DNA of 64,000 bases. Source: Halomonas stenophila. GTDB lineage: Bacteria > Pseudomonadota > Gammaproteobacteria > Pseudomonadales > Halomonadaceae. The notes under the pieces are model-generated. The model did not search any database and had not been told where the DNA came from. It worked only from the letters and a program-made list of their open reading frames with translations. The stretch lies in assembly GCF_014192275.1 (NCBI RefSeq), contig NZ_JACHXR010000009.1, forward strand, positions 79,896 through 143,895, read 5' to 3'. Below are positions 24,683 through 33,889 of this stretch, piece by piece. Every line of letters begins with the position of its first letter. Within the stretch, counting starts at the first letter, position 1. The translations under genes and the position numbers were made by a program.

Positions 24683-25594
24683 TTACTGGCCGCTCTCCCC
24701 GGAACCGGTGTCCGGGCCTCCGGCCAGCGACCCGACCAGGCGGATCAGCTCGGGCACGTGGGCCTGGCGATCCTCGATGCCGGCGTACAACGCCTCGACC
24801 GCCGAGGCAACGCCCCGGGCCGCGCCCAGTTCATCGGTCATGGCATGGTAGTAGCCGAGATCCTTGCTGGCGTTGGCCACGCTGAAGCGGAAGCCGGAAG
24901 GGTCCCCCGACTCGATGAAGGGGCGCAGGCGTTCGAAAATCACCCCACCACCGCCACCCCTGCCCACGACCTCGAGGAAGGCTCCGTCGTCGATTCCCGC
25001 CCCGCGCGAGGCAGCGGCGGCCTCGGCGAGCACCGCCGAGAAGCCCAGCGAGACGAAGTTGTGGAGCAGCTTCAGGGTATGCCCCGCGCCCACCTCGCCG
25101 GCATGGGTGATGGTCTCGGCGAAGCTCGCGAGCAGCGGCCGGTACGGCGCGAAGAGCGGCTCGGGGGCGCCCACGATCAGGTTCAGCCGCCCCGCCTCCG
25201 CCTCCTTCGGCGTGCGGGTCATGGCGGCGTCCATGAAGCGTCCCCCGGCCCCGGTCACCCGCTCGGCCACCTGCCGGGTCGCGCTCGGCAGCGCCGTGGA
25301 GCAATCGATCACCACGCCACCTTCCCGCAGCCCCTCCAGTACGCCGCCGGGCTCGAACAGCACCGCCTCGACCTGGGGCGAGCCGGTCACGCAGAGGATG
25401 ACGACATCGCTGGCCTGGGCCACCTCGCGCCCGGATGCCCAGGGTGTTGCACCGGCGGCCTGCAGGTCGTCTACCGGCTGGTTGCCGGGATGGTCGAGGA
25501 AGCACAGCCGATGACCGGCCTTCAGGATGTTGCGGGCGATGCCGTGGCCCATCAGGCCCACGCCGATCAGCCCGACCCGCATGGTCTGGGACAT
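24683..25594 (-). CDS. Beta-hydroxyacid dehydrogenase (3-hydroxyisobutyrate/tartronate-semialdehyde reductase family)
   Basis: 303 residues from the ATG at 25594 (AGGAG upstream). The NAD(P)-binding motif is GVGLMGHG (11-18) and the catalytic lysine is Lys175 in TLKLLHNF. The substrate-loop motif is MTRTPKEAEAG rather than the usual SGG form. It is last gene of the tetronate operon, 40 bases beyond the aldehyde dehydrogenase. It is a second member of the family besides LtnD (33890-34825), so it may act on another tetronate stereoisomer or reduce a semialdehyde. Confidence 0.82.
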   Translation of the reverse strand: MSQTMRVGLIGVGLMGHGIARNILKAGHRLCFLDHPGNQPVDDLQAAGATPWASGREVAQASDVVILCVTGSPQVEAVLFEPGGVLEGLREGGVVIDCSTALPSATRQVAERVTGAGGRFMDAAMTRTPKEAEAGRLNLIVGAPEPLFAPYRPLLASFAETITHAGEVGAGHTLKLLHNFVSLGFSAVLAEAAAASRGAGIDDGAFLEVVGRGGGGGVIFERLRPFIESGDPSGFRFSVANASKDLGYYHAMTDELGAARGVASAVEALYAGIEDRQAHVPELIRLVGSLAGGPDTGSGESGQ

Positions 25595-25634
25595 TGTCGT
25601 CTCCTCTGGTGGCTGGGTTGAGGACGCCACCGTG

Positions 25635-27095
25635 TCATCCATGGCGGATGGCCAGGGTCTTCAGCCGGGTGTAGCTCCTGAGCCCTTCGAAGCCCTTCTC
25701 GCGGCCGTGGCCGGAGCGCCCCACGCCCCCGAAGGGCAGCTCGATACCGCCGGCGGCCCCGTAGTCGTTGACGAACACCTGGCCGCTGCGGATGCCTTTG
25801 GCGAGGCGCAGCTGGCGCCCGCCGTCGCGAGTCCAGATCCCCGCACACAGGCCGAAGTCGGTGGCATTGGCGAGCGAAAGCGCCTCCGCCTCGTCGTCGA
25901 AGCCTTGCACCGCCAGCACCGGGCCGAACAACTCCTCACGCAGCACCGCGTGGCCAGCCGGAATATCCGTCAGCAGCTGCGGCACCACGAAGTGGCCGCC
26001 GGCGGGCGCCCCCTCGGCCAGCTGTCCCTGGGCCAGCACCCGGATGCCATCGGCCCGGGCGGCCTCGAGCCTGGCCTCGAGGCCGGCCTTCTGCCGGGCA
26101 CTGATCAGCGGGCCACAGTCGGCATCCGCCTCGCCGGCATCGCAGCGCAGTGCCGAGAAGCGCTCGGCGAGGCGCGCCAGCAGGGGCTCGGCCACCTCGC
26201 GCTGGACCAGCAGGCGACTGCCGGCCGAGCAGGTCTGACCGGCGTTCTGGATGATGCCGCGCACCACGGCCGCCAGCGCCGACTCGAGGTCGGCATCGGC
26301 GAAGACGATCTGTGGCGACTTGCCGCCCAGCTCCAGGGTGACCGGCACATGATGCTCCGCCGCCGCCTTGGCCACCCGGGTGCCGGTCTCGGGGGAGCCG
26401 GTGAACGACAGGTGATCGATACGTGGATGGGCCGCCAGGGCGGCGCCCGCCTCGCGTCCCAGGCCCGGGACGACGTTGAGCACGCCCGGCGGCAGGCCCG
26501 CCCGGGTGGCCAGCTCGGCCAGGCGCAGCACGCTCAGACAGGCCTCCTCCGCCGGCTTGAGCACCACGCTGTTGCCCGCCGCCAGGGCCGCGGCGACGCA
26601 GCGGCCGAAGATCTGGGCGGGATAGTTCCAGGGAATGATCTGGGCGCAGACCCCGTAGGGTTCGCGCCAGGTCATCACCGCGAAGTCGGTCTCGAAGGGG
26701 ATCGTCTCGCCATGCAGCTTGTCCGCCGCCCCGCCGTAGAAGCGGAAGTAACGGGCACAGGCGGCGATGTCCCCGCGGGCCTGGGACAGCGGCTTGCCGG
26801 TATCGGCGCACTCCAGGGCGGCCAGCCGTGCGTGATCGGCCTCGATGGCCGTGGCGAAGGCCAGCAGCCATTCGCCGCGCCGGCGCGCACTCCAGCGCGA
26901 CCAGTCGCCGAGCCGGCCGGCGAAGGCGTCTCCCGCCGCCCTGACGGCGGCGTCGACCTCCTCGGCCTGGCCGCGGGCGATGCGCGTGATGGCCTCGCCC
27001 CGCGCGGGCGCCTCGACCGGCAGGGTCTCGAGGGTGGCGACCCAGTCACCGCCGATCAGGGCCTCGCGGCGGGGCATGTCGGTTAAAGCAGGCAT
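25635..27095 (-). CDS. Aldehyde dehydrogenase of the tetronate operon
   Basis: 486 residues with intact ALDH motifs: PWNYPAQI (155-162), FTGSPETG, Glu255 in LELGGKS and Cys289 in NAGQTCSAGS. A GGAGG site precedes the ATG at 27095. It lies 27 bases after the large TRAP permease gene and is followed by a beta-hydroxyacid dehydrogenase. ALDH is not part of the core threonate/erythronate route, which ends at dihydroxyacetone phosphate. It may oxidise a related aldehyde, such as a tetrose, into a tetronate that feeds the pathway (inference). Confidence 0.85.
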   Translation of the reverse strand: MPALTDMPRREALIGGDWVATLETLPVEAPARGEAITRIARGQAEEVDAAVRAAGDAFAGRLGDWSRWSARRRGEWLLAFATAIEADHARLAALECADTGKPLSQARGDIAACARYFRFYGGAADKLHGETIPFETDFAVMTWREPYGVCAQIIPWNYPAQIFGRCVAAALAAGNSVVLKPAEEACLSVLRLAELATRAGLPPGVLNVVPGLGREAGAALAAHPRIDHLSFTGSPETGTRVAKAAAEHHVPVTLELGGKSPQIVFADADLESALAAVVRGIIQNAGQTCSAGSRLLVQREVAEPLLARLAERFSALRCDAGEADADCGPLISARQKAGLEARLEAARADGIRVLAQGQLAEGAPAGGHFVVPQLLTDIPAGHAVLREELFGPVLAVQGFDDEAEALSLANATDFGLCAGIWTRDGGRQLRLAKGIRSGQVFVNDYGAAGGIELPFGGVGRSGHGREKGFEGLRSYTRLKTLAIRHG

Positions 27096-27122
27096 GTATT
27101 GGCCTCCGTGTCGTGAGGGGCG

Positions 27123-28397
27123 TCAATAGAGCAGGTCGACCAGCCCCAGCGAGATCCAGGGCAGGTAGGTGATGGCCAGCAGGCAGGCCAGCACCACCAG
27201 CACGAAGCGCATCAGCCAGGGCAGCAACTGGTCGACAGACAGCCGGGCCACCGCGCAGGCCGCGAAGAGATTGACGCCCAGCGGCGGGGTGAACATGCCG
27301 AGCGCCAGGTTCACCACGATGATCAGGCCGAAGTGCACCGGGTCGATGCCGTACTGGACGGCGATCGGCGTGAAGATCGGCGCCAGCACCAGGATCGCCG
27401 CCGAGGTCTCGATGAACATCCCGACCACCAGCAGCATGACGTTGACCGCCAGCAGGAAAGCGAGGGGACTGTCGAAGACCTCGGTCACCCAGCTCGCCAC
27501 CTCGCCCGGCAGCCCCGAGCGGCTGATCAGGAAGCTGAACAGCGCCGCCGCCGCGATGATCAGCATCACCGCCGCCGTCGAGATCACGCTCTCCTTGAAG
27601 ATCGGGAACAGCTCCGCCAGGGGCAGCTCGCGGTAGATCAGCCCGCCCACGATCAGCGCATAGACCACCGCCACGGCGGAGGCCTCGGTCGGCGTGAACA
27701 CCCCGCCGTAGATGCCGCCGATCACCACCACCGGCATCAGCAGCGCGGCCCAGGCCCGCTTGAAGGCGGTCGGGAAGTCGTGGCGATCCTCCCGGTCACG
27801 CAGCCCGTAGCCGCGGATCTTGCAGAACAGGTAGAGGAACAGCAGCAGCGCGCCGCCGATCAGCAGCCCCGGGCCGATGCCGGCGATGAACAGCTTGCCG
27901 ATCGAGGTATCGGTACTCACCCCGTAGAGGATCAGCGGGATGGAGGGCGGGATCAGCACCCCGAGCTCGGCCGAGGAGGCCTGGATGGAGGCCGCCAGCG
28001 GGCGCGGATAGTCGTGCTTGACCATGGCGGGAATCAGGATCGAGCCGATGGCGAAGGTGGTGGCCACGCTCGAGCCGGAGACCGCGGCGAACATCATGCA
28101 GGTCAGCACGCAGGTCATGGCCAGCCCGCCCTGGAGGCCGCCGACCAGGGCCTTGGCGAGATCCACCAGGCGCCGCGAGATCCCGCCGGCGGCCATCAGG
28201 TTGCCGGCGAGGATGAAGAACGGGATCGCCATGAGGGGGAAGTTGTCGATGCCCACGAACATCTGCTGGGGCACCAGCAGCAGCGGCAGGCGCGAGAAGA
28301 ATTCGATGCCGATGATCGAGGCCAGCACGATCGAGACGGCGATGGGCACCCCCAGGCTGAACAGGATGATCAGCGAGAGTCCGATGGCGGCATTCAT
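27123..28397 (-). CDS. dctM: TRAP transporter large permease (DctM family), tetronate operon
   Basis: 424 residues of continuous membrane helices. The family segments GGIYGGVFTPTEASAVAVVYA and LIPPSIPLILYGVSTDTSIG are visible. Its start overlaps the small-permease stop (ATGA-type overlap at 28394-28397) and has AGGAG upstream. Together with 28394-29008 and 29062-30063 it forms one transporter, probably for threonate/erythronate because five tetronate enzymes are encoded upstream. Confidence 0.93.
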   Translation of the reverse strand: MNAAIGLSLIILFSLGVPIAVSIVLASIIGIEFFSRLPLLLVPQQMFVGIDNFPLMAIPFFILAGNLMAAGGISRRLVDLAKALVGGLQGGLAMTCVLTCMMFAAVSGSSVATTFAIGSILIPAMVKHDYPRPLAASIQASSAELGVLIPPSIPLILYGVSTDTSIGKLFIAGIGPGLLIGGALLLFLYLFCKIRGYGLRDREDRHDFPTAFKRAWAALLMPVVVIGGIYGGVFTPTEASAVAVVYALIVGGLIYRELPLAELFPIFKESVISTAAVMLIIAAAALFSFLISRSGLPGEVASWVTEVFDSPLAFLLAVNVMLLVVGMFIETSAAILVLAPIFTPIAVQYGIDPVHFGLIIVVNLALGMFTPPLGVNLFAACAVARLSVDQLLPWLMRFVLVVLACLLAITYLPWISLGLVDLLY

Positions 28398-29008
28398 GGG
28401 CGTTCACTCCTGTCGTTGGGCTTGCCGGGGGCGACGGCATCCTGGGTGGGGCCGCCGGTCACCGGCATCGCGCCCTCGCCGGCCACCGCCGGCACCTCTT
28501 CCACGACCGGGCCGATGGTCTCCTGGCCGGTGGCCTGGGCGAGCAGGCGAGCGACCACGGCGACCAGCGCGAAGCTCGCCCCCACCGGCATGGCGGCATA
28601 GGCCCAGGAGATCGAGACCTCGAGCCCCGACAGCATCTGCGTCTGGACGCGCAGCATCATGGCGGTGCCGAAGGTGATCAGCACCACCAGCACCACCGCG
28701 CAGCACACGGCGATAAAGGCCTCCAGCCAGATCAGGCGACGCCCCGGCACCAGCTTGTAGATGACCTCCACGGACATCATGAAGCCGCCCCGGAAACCCG
28801 CCGCGGCCCCCAGGAAGACGCACCAGATCATGGCCGAGCGGGAGATCACCTCGGACCAGGTCGAGGGGGCATCGAAGACGAATCGCGTCATCACCTGGTA
28901 GAAGCCCAGGGAAACCGACACGATCAGCATGAGCACGGCGCCGAGCAGGGCCAGACGGGTGGTCTGGCGCTCGACCCTGAGAAAGAGTTGCAGCATCGTG
29001 GCCACCAT
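28394..29008 (-). CDS. dctQ: TRAP transporter small permease (DctQ family), tetronate operon
   Basis: 204 residues with four predicted membrane helices (for example GAVLMLIVSVSLGFYQVMT and ISRSAMIWCVFLGAAAGFRGG). A longer hydrophilic C-terminal tail (~30 residues) is unusual but harmless-looking. It lies 53 bases after the binding-protein gene and overlaps the large permease by four bases. Confidence 0.88.
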   Translation of the reverse strand: MVATMLQLFLRVERQTTRLALLGAVLMLIVSVSLGFYQVMTRFVFDAPSTWSEVISRSAMIWCVFLGAAAGFRGGFMMSVEVIYKLVPGRRLIWLEAFIAVCCAVVLVVLITFGTAMMLRVQTQMLSGLEVSISWAYAAMPVGASFALVAVVARLLAQATGQETIGPVVEEVPAVAGEGAMPVTGGPTQDAVAPGKPNDRSERP

Positions 29009-29061
29009 CAGTGAAGCAGGGCCCCGGCACCCTGGGGGTGCCGGGGGATCGGTTCAGCGGA

Positions 29062-30063
29062 TCAGCAGTCGCTGGCGCGTACGCGGTCGAGCATCTCGCT
29101 GCCGTACTGGTCGGTGTAGATCTGGTAGGCCGGCTTGACGGCTTCCTGGAACGGCGCCTTGTCGATGTCCGTCTCCACGGTCATGCCCTTCTCGCGCAGC
29201 AGTTCCACGCCCTCGCTCTCGAGACGCGACACTTCCTCGCGGGTGGCTTCGGCGGAGGCCTGGGCGGCCTGCTCGAACCAGCCGCGCTGCTCCTCGGAGA
29301 GCCCGTCGAGCAGGATCGGCGAACCCAGCACCACGGCGGGCGAGTAGACATGCCCGGTCAGCGAGAGGTGATCCTGCACTTCCCAGAACTTGGTGGCGAC
29401 GATCACCGTGATGGGGTTCTCCTGGCCATCCACGGTGCCCTGCTGCAGGGCGGTGAACACCTCCGGGAAGGCCATCGGGGTGGGATGCACGCCCATCTGC
29501 TCGAAGGCCTCCATGTGCACCTTGTTCTCCATGGTGCGGACCTTGAGACCCTCGGCGTCTCCCGGCGAGGTGACCGGCCGCTGGCTGTTGGTCATGTGGC
29601 GGAAGCCATTCTCCGACCAGGCCAGGCCCACCAGGTCGTGGTTGCTCATCTTGTCGAGCAGGTCCTGGCCGACCTCGCCGTCGAGCACGCAGCGTGCCTC
29701 GTCGTAGTCCTCGAACAGGAACGGCAGATCGAGCACATAGGTCTCTGGCACGAAGTTGCCCAGCGGACCGGTGGAGGTGATCACCAGGTCCACGGTGCCG
29801 ATCTGCAGGCCCTCGATCATGGCGCGCTCGCCGCCGAGGGCGCCCGAGGGATGCTCCACGACCTCGAACTCGCCGTCGCTGAGGCGCTCGAGGGTCTCCT
29901 TGAAGGCATCGGCCCCGACCGAGTAGTGGGAACTGTCGGAGAGGGTGTGGCCCAGGTTGACGGTCTGTGCCGCCTGGGCGCTGAGGGCCCCCATGGCGAG
30001 CGCGGCGGTCGTGGCACCGGTGATGGCCGTGACCAGGGTGCGGCGTGCGAAAGTGGCTGTCAT
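29062..30063 (-). CDS. dctP: TRAP transporter substrate-binding protein (DctP family), tetronate operon
   Basis: 333 residues from the ATG at 30063 (AGAGGTGA upstream). A signal peptide runs to about residue 33 (ALSAQA). The mature protein shows VNLGHTLSDSSHYSVGAD at its start and GLKVRTMENKVHMEAFEQMG, where the arginine of KVRTM should hold the ligand carboxylate. It follows denD by 63 bases. A small C4 sugar acid ligand is inferred from the operon. Confidence 0.92.
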   Translation of the reverse strand: MTATFARRTLVTAITGATTAALAMGALSAQAAQTVNLGHTLSDSSHYSVGADAFKETLERLSDGEFEVVEHPSGALGGERAMIEGLQIGTVDLVITSTGPLGNFVPETYVLDLPFLFEDYDEARCVLDGEVGQDLLDKMSNHDLVGLAWSENGFRHMTNSQRPVTSPGDAEGLKVRTMENKVHMEAFEQMGVHPTPMAFPEVFTALQQGTVDGQENPITVIVATKFWEVQDHLSLTGHVYSPAVVLGSPILLDGLSEEQRGWFEQAAQASAEATREEVSRLESEGVELLREKGMTVETDIDKAPFQEAVKPAYQIYTDQYGSEMLDRVRASDC

Positions 30064-30126
30064 TGTTGTCACCTCTGTTGGCATTGACACGCTTGGGGAA
30101 ACATCCCGGGGTGCGTGGTCCCGGGA

Positions 30127-31089
30127 TCAGGCTCGTTCGTCCAGGAAGGCCTCGACGATCTCGTGGAAATCCGTGTCGCTCCGGAAGCCCAGCCGGCGGG
30201 CGCGCTCGTTGGTGAAGCGTGCCGGCCAGCTGCCGACGATGGCCGCGATGCGCGCATCGGGCTCGTGGCGGACCAGCGCCAGCGCCTCCTCGCCGGCCGC
30301 CTCGCGCAGCGTCTCGAGCATCTCGGCGACGCTGACGGTGATGCCCGGCAGCATGAAGGCCCGGAAAGGTCCCAGCGACTCGCCCGGCACCTCGGCGCCG
30401 TGGATCAGCGCCTCGACCACCTTGGCCGGCGACATCACGAACAGCTCCAGGTCGGTAGGCACCGGGCAGATGGCCTCCTCGCCGCTGAGCGGCTCGCGCA
30501 GGATGCTCGAGGCGAAGCTCGAGGCCGCGGCATTGGGACGCCCGGGGCGAATGACGATGGTCGGCAGCCGCAGCACCAGGCCGTCGACCAGCCCGCGACG
30601 GCTGTAGTCGTTGACCAGCAGCTCGCTCATGGCCTTCTGGGCGCCATAGGAGTTCTGGGGGTGCAGCGCGGTCATGTCGTCGAGGACCTCCGGCAGGTCG
30701 CCGCCATAGGCCGCCACGGAACTGGCCATGACCAGCCGGGTATCGGCCAGCCCCTGGGCGCGGCAGCCCTCGAGCAGGGCGCGGGTGGCGTCGAAGTTGA
30801 CGCGCATGCCCAGGTCGAGGTCCTCCTCGGCCGCCGAGCTGACCACCGCGGCCAGGTGGTAGATGACGTCGGGCCGGGCCTCCAGCACCGGGTCCAGGGC
30901 GCCCGGGGTGCTGATGTCCAGCGCCAGGGGCACCACCTCGACGCCCTCCCGGGCGATGGCGGGCGGCTCGGTCTGGTCGACCAGGGTCAGGCGGCGGATC
31001 GCGGTGCCATCGAGCGCGCCGCGATCGAGGAGCCGGTGCACGAGGCGCTGGCCGAGAAAGCCGGCGGCGCCGGTGATCGCTATATGCAT
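30127..31089 (-). CDS. denD: D-erythronate dehydrogenase (NAD-dependent epimerase/dehydratase family)
   Basis: 320 residues of the extended SDR family. The NAD motif is GAAGFLGQ (7-14) and the active-site Tyr-x-x-x-Lys is in SYGAQKAMSE. It is encoded directly among otnI, otnC, otnK and ltnD genes, the setting in which DenD oxidises D-erythronate to 2-oxo-tetronate, which OtnI then isomerises to the 3-oxo form. Assignment depends mainly on this context plus family resemblance. Confidence 0.85.
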   Translation of the reverse strand: MHIAITGAAGFLGQRLVHRLLDRGALDGTAIRRLTLVDQTEPPAIAREGVEVVPLALDISTPGALDPVLEARPDVIYHLAAVVSSAAEEDLDLGMRVNFDATRALLEGCRAQGLADTRLVMASSVAAYGGDLPEVLDDMTALHPQNSYGAQKAMSELLVNDYSRRGLVDGLVLRLPTIVIRPGRPNAAASSFASSILREPLSGEEAICPVPTDLELFVMSPAKVVEALIHGAEVPGESLGPFRAFMLPGITVSVAEMLETLREAAGEEALALVRHEPDARIAAIVGSWPARFTNERARRLGFRSDTDFHEIVEAFLDERA

Positions 31090-31135
31090 GGGTTCTCGCT
31101 TCCTGAGGTTGTCGTTGTCGTGTCGGTCCGGCCGG

Positions 31136-31942
31136 TCAGGGCTGGAGCCCGTAGTCGCGGCCCCAGCCCAGGCCGTCGCGGGTGTCGGCGGCCGGTCGGT
31201 ACTCGCAGCCGACCCAGCCGCGATAGTCCAGGGCCGCGAGGCGCTCGAGCACCGCCGGATAATGGACCTCGCCGATGTCCGGCTCGTGGCGCTCCGGCAC
31301 CCCGGCGATCTGCACGTGACCGATGTGCGGCAGCAGCCGCTCGAGATGGCGGATCAGGTCGCCTTCCATGATCTGGCAATGGTAGAGGTCGAACTGCAGC
31401 CGCAGGTTGTTGGCGCCCACGGCCTCGAGGACCGCCACGGCCTGGTCCTGCCGCGAGAGGAAGTAGCCCGGCATGTCACGGGTATTGATCGGCTCGATCA
31501 GCAGGGTTCGTCCGGCCTTGGCCGCCTCCCCGGCGGCGAAGCGCAGGTTTGCCAGGTAGGTGGCGTGATGGGCCTCGCGGGCTTCGGCCTGCGTTCGGGC
31601 ATCGGCGTCCTCCGGGAGCAGCCCGGCCATGGCGTGCACGCGCGAGCAGTCCAGCTGCGCGGCATAGCGCAGCCCCTCGATCACGGCGTCGCGAAACTCC
31701 GCCTCGCGGCCCGGCAGGCTGGCGAGCCCGCGCTCCCCCGCCGCCCAGTCGCCGGGCGGCAGGTTGAACAGCACCTGCTCGACGCCGTTCTCATTCAGTG
31801 CCGTGCGCAGGGCCTCGGGGGAATGGACATAGGGGAACAGGTACTCGACCCCCGTGAAGCCGGCATCGGCGGCCGCGGCGAAGCGGTCGAGGAAGGCATG
31901 CTCCTGAAACAGCATGCTGAGGTTGGCGGCCAGTCGGATCAT
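31136..31942 (-). CDS. otnI: 2-oxo-tetronate isomerase (hydroxypyruvate isomerase family)
   Basis: 268 residues of the xylose-isomerase-like TIM barrel. It has [31 protein letters not shown] at the start in two parts, [14 protein letters not shown] with the metal-binding Glu, and [19 protein letters not shown]. This is the OtnI/Hyi branch. In tetronate operons OtnI converts the 2-oxo product of DenD into 3-oxo-tetronate, the substrate of OtnK. A GAGGA ribosome site precedes the ATG. Confidence 0.87.
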   Translation of the reverse strand: MIRLAANLSMLFQEHAFLDRFAAAADAGFTGVEYLFPYVHSPEALRTALNENGVEQVLFNLPPGDWAAGERGLASLPGREAEFRDAVIEGLRYAAQLDCSRVHAMAGLLPEDADARTQAEAREAHHATYLANLRFAAGEAAKAGRTLLIEPINTRDMPGYFLSRQDQAVAVLEAVGANNLRLQFDLYHCQIMEGDLIRHLERLLPHIGHVQIAGVPERHEPDIGEVHYPAVLERLAALDYRGWVGCEYRPAADTRDGLGWGRDYGLQP

Positions 31943-31962
31943 GATCGGTCCTCGCTGTAGGG

Positions 31963-32610
31963 TCAGTCGCGCGGGAAGCGAGCTTCGAGTTCGGCCACCT
32001 GCTCGGGGGTCAGGCCACGGGGATTCTGCCCCCGCAGGAGCAGATACAGCCTGGCAGTCTCCTCCAGCTCCTCGGTGGCATAGACCGCGGCCTCCAGCGA
32101 CTTGCCCGCGACCACCGGGCCGTGGTTGGCCAGCAGCACTGCGCTATGGCGCCCGGCCAGCCCGCGCACGGCATCGCCCAGGCTCGGGTCGCCGGGGATG
32201 TGGTAAGGGACCAGCGGCAGGCGGCCCACCCGCATCACGTAGTAGGCGGTCAGCGGCGGGATGCAGTCGCAGGGGTCCACGTCGGGCAGGCAGGAGACGG
32301 CCACCGAATGGGTGGAGTGGAGGTGGACGATGGCACCCGACTGGGGACGCTCCTCGTACATCGCCGTGTGCAGGAAGTGCTCCTTGGTCGGCTTGTCGCC
32401 GTCGAGCAGCCGGCCGTCCTGGTCCAGGCGCGCGATTCGCCCCGGGTCGAGGCGTCCCAGGCAGGCATTGGTGGGGGTCATCAGCCAGCCGCCATCCTCG
32501 AGACGCACGCTGATGTTGCCGCTGGAACCCATGGTCAGGCCGCGGTCGAACAGCGACTGGCCCAGGGTGGCGATCCGCTCGCGCAGGGCATTGATGGCAT
32601 GGGAACTCAT
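31963..32610 (-). CDS. otnC: 3-oxo-tetronate 4-phosphate decarboxylase (class II aldolase/adducin family)
   Basis: 215 residues, a complete class II aldolase-like domain. It has [10 protein letters not shown] near the N-terminus, metal ligands His96 and His98 in VHLHSTHS, a third His in LLANHGPV, and the acid candidate Glu77. It decarboxylates 3-oxo-tetronate 4-phosphate to dihydroxyacetone phosphate. Its start overlaps the stop of otnK by four bases (translational coupling). Without the context an L-fuculose-phosphate aldolase would be the alternative. Confidence 0.88.
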   Translation of the reverse strand: MSSHAINALRERIATLGQSLFDRGLTMGSSGNISVRLEDGGWLMTPTNACLGRLDPGRIARLDQDGRLLDGDKPTKEHFLHTAMYEERPQSGAIVHLHSTHSVAVSCLPDVDPCDCIPPLTAYYVMRVGRLPLVPYHIPGDPSLGDAVRGLAGRHSAVLLANHGPVVAGKSLEAAVYATEELEETARLYLLLRGQNPRGLTPEQVAELEARFPRD

Positions 32611-33887
32611 GGCAGCACCTCGAAGGCTCGGGTGAAGAAGTCCGGGCCACCGAAGTTGCCCGACTTGAGGGCCAGGGACAGCGGCGCCTGGCGATCGTCG
32701 AGCGGCGCCTGGGTCCAGGGCACCCCGGGGTCGATCTGGTCGCCGATGCGCAGCGTGCGGATGCCGAGCGCCGAAACCACCGCGCCGGAGGTCTCGCCGC
32801 CGGCGACCACCAGGCGCCCCACCCCTTCCGCCACCAGTTGTCGGGCCAGGCGCCCCAGTGCCGCCTCGACCAGCTGGCCGGCGCGCTCGGTGCCGAGCGC
32901 CGCCTGGGCGGCCCGGACCCGCTCCGGGTCGGCGGAGGCATAGACCAGCACGGGACCGCCGGCCGCCAACCGCTGCCGGGCGAAGGCCAACGCCGCCTGG
33001 AAGTGGTCGTCGCCCTCGGCGAGCGCCAGCGGATCCAGGACATGGCCCGGGTGGCGTTCGAGGAAACGGGCGACCTGGCCGAGCGTCGCCCGCGAGCAGC
33101 TGCCCGAGAGTACCAGGGCGCTGCCCGACGCCGGGGCAAGGCGACCGGGCTCGGCGACCTCGGCCAGCCAGTCCCGGCGCCGATACTGGGCGGGAAGGGC
33201 CTGGCCGAGCCCGGAGCCGCCGGTGACCAGCGGCAGGTCGACCACGGCCTCGGCGATCGCCTCGAGGTCCTGCTCGTCGAGGGTGCCGCAGATGACATGG
33301 CCGATCCCCTGCTCACGCAGCGCCTCCAGGTGACGGCGGGTCGCCTCGCCGCCCTGGGCCAGCACCGGGCGGGCCGCCAGCCCCACCGGACGCGAGGCCT
33401 GCCGGGACAGCACCCGCACCAGATCGGCGTCACGCATGGGGTTCAGCGGATGGTGCTGCATACCGCTCTCGTTGAGCAGCCGGTCGCCGACGAACAGGTG
33501 GCCCTGGTAGACGGTGCGCCCATTGACCGGAAACGCCGGCACCATGACAGTCTGCGCCGCGCCGAGGCGCTCCATCAGCGCCTCGCTGACCGGGCCGATG
33601 TTGCCCGCGTCGGTGGAGTCGAAGGTCGAGCAGTACTTGAAGAAGACCTGGCGCGCCCCCTGGCCCTGCAACCAGTCGAGGGCGGCGAGGGAATCCCCGA
33701 CGGCCTCGCTCACGGGGCAGGAGCGGGACTTCAGCGCCACCACCACCGCATCGACATCCTCCAGCGGCAGGGGGCCCTGCGGCACGCCGATCACCTGCAG
33801 GCAGCGCATGCCGCTGCGCACCAGGTTGTTGGCGAGGTCGGTGGCCCCGGTGAAGTCGTCGGCGATGGCACCCAGCACGATCCCCAT
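32607..33887 (-). CDS. otnK: 3-oxo-tetronate kinase (DUF1537 family)
   Basis: 426 residues with both halves of the DUF1537 kinase family: IADDFTGATDLANNLVRSGMR split around the N-terminal substrate domain, and the C-terminal nucleotide domain with VAGGETSGAVVSALGI. It phosphorylates 3-oxo-tetronate with ATP. The ATG at 33887 is chosen because GGGAGG is seven bases upstream; a GTG at 33893 lies too close to that site. It begins two bases after the ltnD stop and ends overlapping otnC. Confidence 0.9.
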   Translation of the reverse strand: MGIVLGAIADDFTGATDLANNLVRSGMRCLQVIGVPQGPLPLEDVDAVVVALKSRSCPVSEAVGDSLAALDWLQGQGARQVFFKYCSTFDSTDAGNIGPVSEALMERLGAAQTVMVPAFPVNGRTVYQGHLFVGDRLLNESGMQHHPLNPMRDADLVRVLSRQASRPVGLAARPVLAQGGEATRRHLEALREQGIGHVICGTLDEQDLEAIAEAVVDLPLVTGGSGLGQALPAQYRRRDWLAEVAEPGRLAPASGSALVLSGSCSRATLGQVARFLERHPGHVLDPLALAEGDDHFQAALAFARQRLAAGGPVLVYASADPERVRAAQAALGTERAGQLVEAALGRLARQLVAEGVGRLVVAGGETSGAVVSALGIRTLRIGDQIDPGVPWTQAPLDDRQAPLSLALKSGNFGGPDFFTRAFEVLP

Positions 33888-33889
33888 GG